Below the pieces are notes generated by a model. That model saw only the letters and a program-made list of their open reading frames with translations. It was not told the origin of the DNA and did not search any database. DNA of 64,000 nt, from NCBI GenBank assembly GCA_023525975.1, contig CM042027.1, positions 11,489,001 to 11,553,000 on the forward strand. Direction: 5' to 3'. This DNA comes from Smallanthus sonchifolius (Eukaryota > Streptophyta > Magnoliopsida > Asterales > Asteraceae). The number at the start of each line of letters is the position of its first letter. The first letter of the stretch is position 1. This document shows positions 58,979 through 64,000 of the stretch, one piece after another. Made by a program: the position numbers and the translations under genes.

Positions 58979-59186
58979 CCATCAAGGCTCTCCCTCGGTG
59001 GTTAGGGGTTTTTTCAAAGTGTTTCTCCTCTATAGAGGTCTTGAGTTCGATTATTGAAAGATGCAATTCATAAAAATTAGGAACACTCTCTGCAGATTCG
59101 AATTTCTTAGGGGTTGTATGGGTAGACTGATGTACGAGCCTCCTCTAGTGGGACGTGCCAGTTGAGCCCACGCCGTTTAAAAAAAA
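58979..59186 (+). mobile_element. SINE with 17-bp target duplication (208 bp)
   Basis: A tRNA-like A box (CTCGGTGGTTAGGGG, about 58994-59008) and B box (GAGTTCGATT, about 59043-59052), a unique body ending CCACGCCGTTT, and an A8 tail. It is flanked by the perfect repeat GTTGTGAAAATTATATG (58962-58978 and 59187-59203). Confidence 0.93.
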
Positions 59187-59613
59187 GTTGTGAAAATTAT
59201 ATGAGATAAAATGTGAGCTTCCAATGAGTTTTTTTAGGATATAAAAGAATCAAATTTTGATGATAAAATACCAGTTTTATCTCAGCAACTTTTTAACGAT
59301 TTTGACAAACTCCATTTATTTTGATATTTTCTCTTCTAGATCTAGAGTTATAAAAGGGCAAGAAGAGTTGAATGAAACTCTTAGATTTTAAAAGAAAGTT
59401 ATGAAGAGGCAAATTAGAATGTTTGTATATGTTTTATAGATTTAAATTTCCCGGATACGGTTTTTTTTTTAAATCGTGTACGTATCACCTTCAAATTAAA
59501 ATAATTTGGTGGCAGTCTAAATCTTTTAATCGAATAATTAAAAAGAAAACAAAAACGAGTATGCATAACTTGTTCTAGAAAAACTTACCAAAATGTGTCT
59601 TAATAACCGTATG

Positions 59614-60120
59614 CAGGGCCGGCCCAACAGTATAAAAAATTAAGCCCTAGCTTTGGGCCTCCAAATTTTAGAGGTCTCTTTTAAAAAAAACCACATTCAG
59701 AAGATGAATATTTAATGTGAATCGACACGTTCAGAACCAAATTATTACATTACCTCAGTGGTAAATGTTCTCCACTATGACTCGGAAGACTTGGGTTCGA
59801 ACCTAAGCATCCGAATTTTTATTTTTTTTCCGCATGTTTTCAATTTGTGATTACCAATGGTTTAATTGAAGAAAATGAAAAGTCTGACTTGTGGGTTTTC
59901 GAGGAACAGTCAACCAGGGAACGAAGAGACCCTTTTGGAACAACAATATTGAGGAAGAAGAAATTGTTTCAAGAAAGATTTCAATGTAAGTTAACGTTGC
60001 TGTGGTAATTTGTTGGTTCATGAATGAAACCTAAATCTTGATATTGTTAATGGTACTTATAGAAAAGGGCCCCCGATTTCTAAGTTGCTTTGGGCCACTA
60101 AAACGGTTGAGCCGCCCCTG
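59614..60120. mobile_element. hAT element (507 bp) carrying a tRNA-like SINE head
   Basis: Ends CAGGGCCGGCCCAAC and, reverse-complemented, CAGGGGCGGCTCAAC; perfect 8-bp target duplication ACCGTATG (59606-59613 and 60121-60128). Inside, 59749-59815 has CTCAGTGGTAAATG and GGGTTCGAACCTA, a pol III promoter-like pair, so a SINE is nested or captured. No transposase. Confidence 0.92.
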
Positions 60121-60277
60121 ACCGTATGTAAAACAAGCCAAATATTTTCCTTATATAAGGGACGAATCATCAAAATATTTCAGTTATCAATTGTTGGTTA
60201 TCAACGATAATTGAGTTATCACAGACAGTCCAGGTTACCACTGATGCACAGTTGCTATTGTCAGTCAAGGTGTTTGT

Positions 60278-61034
60278 CAGGGCCGGTCCTGAGGATTTAA
60301 GTGTCTCGGCCGAGCCGAAAAAAAGGCCGAGCCGAAAAAAGGCCCATACGAACAAAATATATAAACTATTTTTTTTAAACGACAATTAACGTTATAACAA
60401 TAAACATAGAAAAAAATATAGTATGTTATATTCATCTAGTTTTTTCCTTTTACGTTTTTGAGCACCGGATAATTGTTTAGGAGACATGCTTTCTAAATAT
60501 CAAATTAAAATTCAACAATTAACAATTTTAACTTTCTAAGTCAACCAATTAACAATTATAAGTCAAACAATACTTAACTAATAATAAAAATTAGACTAAA
60601 TTACAATTTTTATCATTTATGTTTTCCAAATTTATTGAATGAATCCTTTAACACTTTTACTTTCACTCACTATCATTTATTTGAAAAGTTCTCCCATTTC
60701 TAGTCCTTTTAACTAACTGGAGTTAAAAGTTCACTCACAACAACAACTCGTCCTTTTTTTTAAAAAAAAAAAGCCTTTGATATTGGGTTTTAAGTTTAAA
60801 AAGTTCCAACCATTATAAAGATTAAAAGGGCCCAACTGTTATAAAAATTAAAAGGGCTCAACCATTATAAAAAGAGTCCAATATATTTTTAAGTTTTTAT
60901 AAAAAGAACCCAATATATAAAACCGGAATTTAAAATTTTATAAAAAAAACATATATATACAGGCCCCGTAAAAATTTTATGCCCCCAAAAAAACGGGCGC
61001 TAGCCGACGGCCCGACTTGGTCTACCCCAGGGCT
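60278..61034. mobile_element. hAT-type element (757 bp) with 8-bp target duplication
   Basis: The direct repeat GTGTTTGT flanks it (60270-60277 and 61035-61042). The left end is CAGGGCCGGTCCTGAGG, as in 59614. The right end CCCCAGGGCT matches less well as an inverted repeat. An internal repeat AAAAGGGCYCAACYATTATAAA is seen near 60825-60870. Confidence 0.78.
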
Positions 61035-61809
61035 GTGTTTGTTGGCGACAATTACCAATGATAGTTGCTACTAATTGACTAGGTGACATTTTGATCTCCA
61101 CCAGGTGAGTTCCCTCTTGGACCTCACCAGGGGCGAGGCCTCCTCGGAACCCCTTTAGTATGGGGTAGAACGAGCTAGGTTCTTAGGTTCCAGAAATAGC
61201 AATAGTCTCGAACAAGTGTGCACTTCACACCTTATAATTTATTTCGATGTTTATTATGATTCCTCTTGTTTTTTTTTACAAATACCAGGGAATCAAAAGT
61301 TACAAGTTAGGATATTTTGTATACTTTCAATGTCTATACTCTATACTAGAGGTACACAAAATACCCCGTTCAAGAACCGGACCCGAGGTGTGACATCCGA
61401 CATTTTCAGGTTAACTCCGTTAACACAAACATCGTTATCTCAAGCATTGTTTATACAAACTCCGTTATCTCAGTTAGTCGCTCATGCATTGCATTAATTA
61501 GGTTAATTAAATGGGTCAATTAATACACAAAGCAGTAACTCGTAGAATTACCGGATCGCACTCAAGTCTAACTCGGAACGTTGGTGAACTAATAAAGATA
61601 ATTGCGAATCAATTATATTAATGTAAATTATGTGAATTTACGTGCTAAGTGACTTTTACGTGAATTATGTGAACCTTCGTGAAATCACATATGTTTATCG
61701 AAAATTGATTGCGTTCGTTATTTTTATAAAGGTAGATTTCTATAAAAGTTATAGTGGAGGGATTTGATTGTTATTAATGTTAACTGTTTTTAATATTACC
61801 CATGGATCA

Positions 61810-62271
61810 CCTAGATAGCCCATCGAATCCCATTCGAATAAACCGGAATTCGATTCGAACCGAATTCGAATCTTAAAATCCCCAGTTCGATTCGAATAAA
61901 CCGAATTTATATATTACATAATTTTTTATTTTTTAAAATATATAATATCATTTTATGTAGGTTGATTTGGCCTTTTTTTTAAGTTTGGTATGAGCTTTAA
62001 ATTCAAATCCATAAAAATTTTATGCATAATTTGGATGTTTAGGACGGAGTATTTGTAACTTTTTAAATTTTTTTTTCAAAAATAAAATAAAATAGTAAGT
62101 CGGTTTATTCGAATAGATTCGAATTCGATTCGAATAAGCTTATTCGAATCGGTTTAAGTGATTTATTATTCGAATCGAATCGAATTCGAATCCATAAAAA
62201 AAAATTCAAATTCGAATAATTCGATTCGAATAAACCGAATAACCCGATTCGATTCGTTTGAACACCCCATC
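61810..62271. mobile_element. ATTCGAAT-rich insertion
   Basis: Flanked by CATGGATCA / CATGGATTA (61801-61809 and 62272-62280). Packed with TTCGAATCGAATTCG-type motifs near both ends. The right end GAACACCCC resembles the hAT terminus seen at 35860; the left end is less clear. Confidence 0.5.
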
Positions 62272-62659
62272 CATGGATTATCCATGATCCAAGTTTTAAA
62301 CCATGCATGCAAGTATATATGGAACTTTATAAAAATTAAAAAACCTATTTCTCTTTTTCCCTCTAGCCGTCGCGACCAAAGCCCTCCCCCCCTTAGCCGA
62401 GATCGATTTTCACCCCAAACACCCTCTCTTCGATCTTGAATCTTGCAATTGGACTCATATTTGGTCTAGCCTAGGCGTTCCTAACACTTCTACGTGAGTT
62501 ATTTTATCTGATTTCGTTATTTTATGATTCCAAGAATTATAATTGAAATCCTAGTTCATCCAAACATGAGTTTTTGTAATAAAGTTGGTGACTTTGTTAT
62601 TTAATTGATGTTATTGCACCTATATGATGAGTATATTGTTATTTGGAAAACCCTAGTTG

Positions 62660-63150
62660 CGTATAGTTCATAACTTGCCCAAAGAGGAAACTTTTTGATT
62701 ATGTAATGTTGTTGGATTGCATGCTAGACTTATTTGATGATTGTTATGGTTGTATTTATGCTAGTTAGGTTGTATGTAATTGATTTGGTGCGTTGAATTT
62801 TGTTAACAAAGCTAGAAATCGTAGACCTTCCTAAAGAGGAAACTTTGTTGAAAAGGTTTTTTGTTGATTATGAGTTGTTTTACGTGTATGATGTTATAAA
62901 ATGATGCTAGCATGTTATTGTGAACGTATTAAAGTTTGTTAGAGTGTTGTTTGATACAAATCACGTAGATTGATCATAACTTACTAAAAGTGGAAACTTT
63001 TAGAACTTGAAACTTGATTTCTAGACCTAATGTTTATGATGTGATGATCTTTCATGTTAGGATCATGCAAACGTGTTATAGATGATCAACCTATGGAAAC
63101 CAAACCTTGTGTTCATACATTACTAAAAGCAGAAACTTTGATGAACGTAC
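62660..63150 (+). repeat. Degenerate tandem repeat, period about 140-155 bp, four copies
   Basis: The phrase AAAGAGGAAACTTT and its variants recur at about 62682, 62832, 62986 and 63126. Each follows a YGTAGA/TTCATA-like stretch and precedes TTGATTATG or similar. It lies inside the presumed LTR. Confidence 0.65.
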
Positions 63151-64000
63151 CTTGTGTATACATAGCTTGCCATGTTAGGAAGATTGTGAGTTGTGTATGT
63201 ATCATGAAACTTGAATTACTTGTATTATGTGTATTGGTATTCAAATCAAACATTAAATCACTAAACTGGTCACCAACGGGTCGTCGGGTCAAACTTGGTC
63301 AGTCTTGGTTAAACTATTAAATATTTTCTAAACACTTAAAACAATGGGATTGTTTGGATACTTAGGGTTCATGTCAACCTACACAAACACACACTTATAA
63401 ACCGATTTTATAGGTGGCAGTTAGAGATTCAACAGTTTTTACTTAGCTTTTATCTGCACGCATTCTAAGGTGAGTTTCACGACCCATTTTCTATGTTTTA
63501 AACTAGGGGGAGAAAACATGAAGCAAACAGTTAGATCTTACATTTCTTTTATATCACTTGTTGTACTAAGCGCAAACATATCATACAAGTCCTTACATAT
63601 CAAACCGTTTAATATAAGGAATAGCGAAGTAATCTTGAGTAGTACTAATGGGCATGACAAGCCCCACCCGTGTTAGTCTCGCTAACTCGATTGTAGGTCG
63701 AACGGGTGTAAAATTGACATAACATCTCACCATTGTTTCATGATAGACATGGTGGAAGACAATCAAACACAAACAGTCAGCTTTGGTGTCAAAACGTTTT
63801 AGTAACATGTTATAGGCCAGCTACCTATTGATATAATTGTTTTTGTTCTATCTATTATCTTTACTTACATTTGAAACCTATGAACACATCAACCTAGTGT
63901 TAACACATTTTAGCATGCTTTCTCAGGCCGCTAAGGTACGAGCACGAGACTAGGGCATGCATGCATTGGAGTCTCATTTATTTTTCAAACTTCGGATTTA

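Larger units (their letters stand above)
61389..64000 (+). mobile_element. Ty3/gypsy-type LTR, running off the right edge
   Basis: TGTGACATCCGACATTTTCAG at 61389 looks like the start of a long gypsy LTR. No coding sequence follows for 2.6 kb, as expected for a long LTR. It contains an ATTCGAAT-rich insertion (61810-62271) and a degenerate tandem repeat (62660-63150). The right end is outside the window, so solo-LTR or full-element status is open. Confidence 0.5.

Noticed and set aside
59749..59815. Possible tRNA gene inside the hAT element
   Set aside because: There is no complete cloverleaf. Only the pol III promoter boxes are conserved.

Overview
This window is nuclear DNA from a flowering plant, most likely a eudicot. 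The evidence is AT-rich intergenic DNA, GT/AG introns, plant-only gene families (augmin subunit 1, SAWADEE, DUF247, LRR receptor kinases of the non-RD type) and a dense mix of plant transposons (Helitrons, hAT, MULE and Harbinger miniature elements, tRNA-derived SINEs, LINEs, Ty3/gypsy). An aster-family plant is possible, but that is a guess from general resemblance and cannot be shown without a search.

Layout. 1-14 kb is repeat-dominated: a broken antisense LINE, a MULE-type miniature element, a pile-up of Helitrons at 3.4-5.1 kb, and a 6.2-kb segment with inverted ends and a 10-bp target duplication that encloses a decayed antisense gypsy element. 14.5-40.6 kb is the gene-rich part: an LRR receptor kinase interrupted by one extra G in a G8 run, a WD40 protein (minus), the 37-residue oligosaccharyltransferase subunit OST4, a SAWADEE-domain protein (minus), mitochondrial fission protein FIS1, a small conserved plant protein of unknown function, and augmin subunit 1 (minus). 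40.6-52 kb is again repeats: Helitrons, Harbinger-type MITEs, an inverted pair of Helitron-like repeats around a tandem array, and a four-copy 338-353 bp array with (CT)n(TA)n(AG)n palindromes. 52-59 kb holds a tandem pair of DUF247 genes; the second looks intact and the first has lost its C-terminal membrane anchor. 59-64 kb contains two hAT-type elements with perfect 8-bp target duplications, a SINE, and a long gypsy LTR that runs off the right edge.

The genes do not form a pathway. Several are housekeeping genes of separate systems (ER N-glycosylation, mitochondrial and peroxisomal division, microtubule nucleation, chromatin reading). The receptor kinase and the DUF247 pair are of the rapidly evolving recognition type and are the ones showing decay. 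I rebuilt exon structures by eye from splice sites, reading-frame phase and family conservation; each spliced gene below closes in frame. I found no convincing previously undescribed system. The most unusual structures are the DUF247 duplication with its short coding first exon about 2.8 kb upstream, the palindrome-bearing array in the matching region of the first copy, and nested transposons whose target duplications can be read directly.
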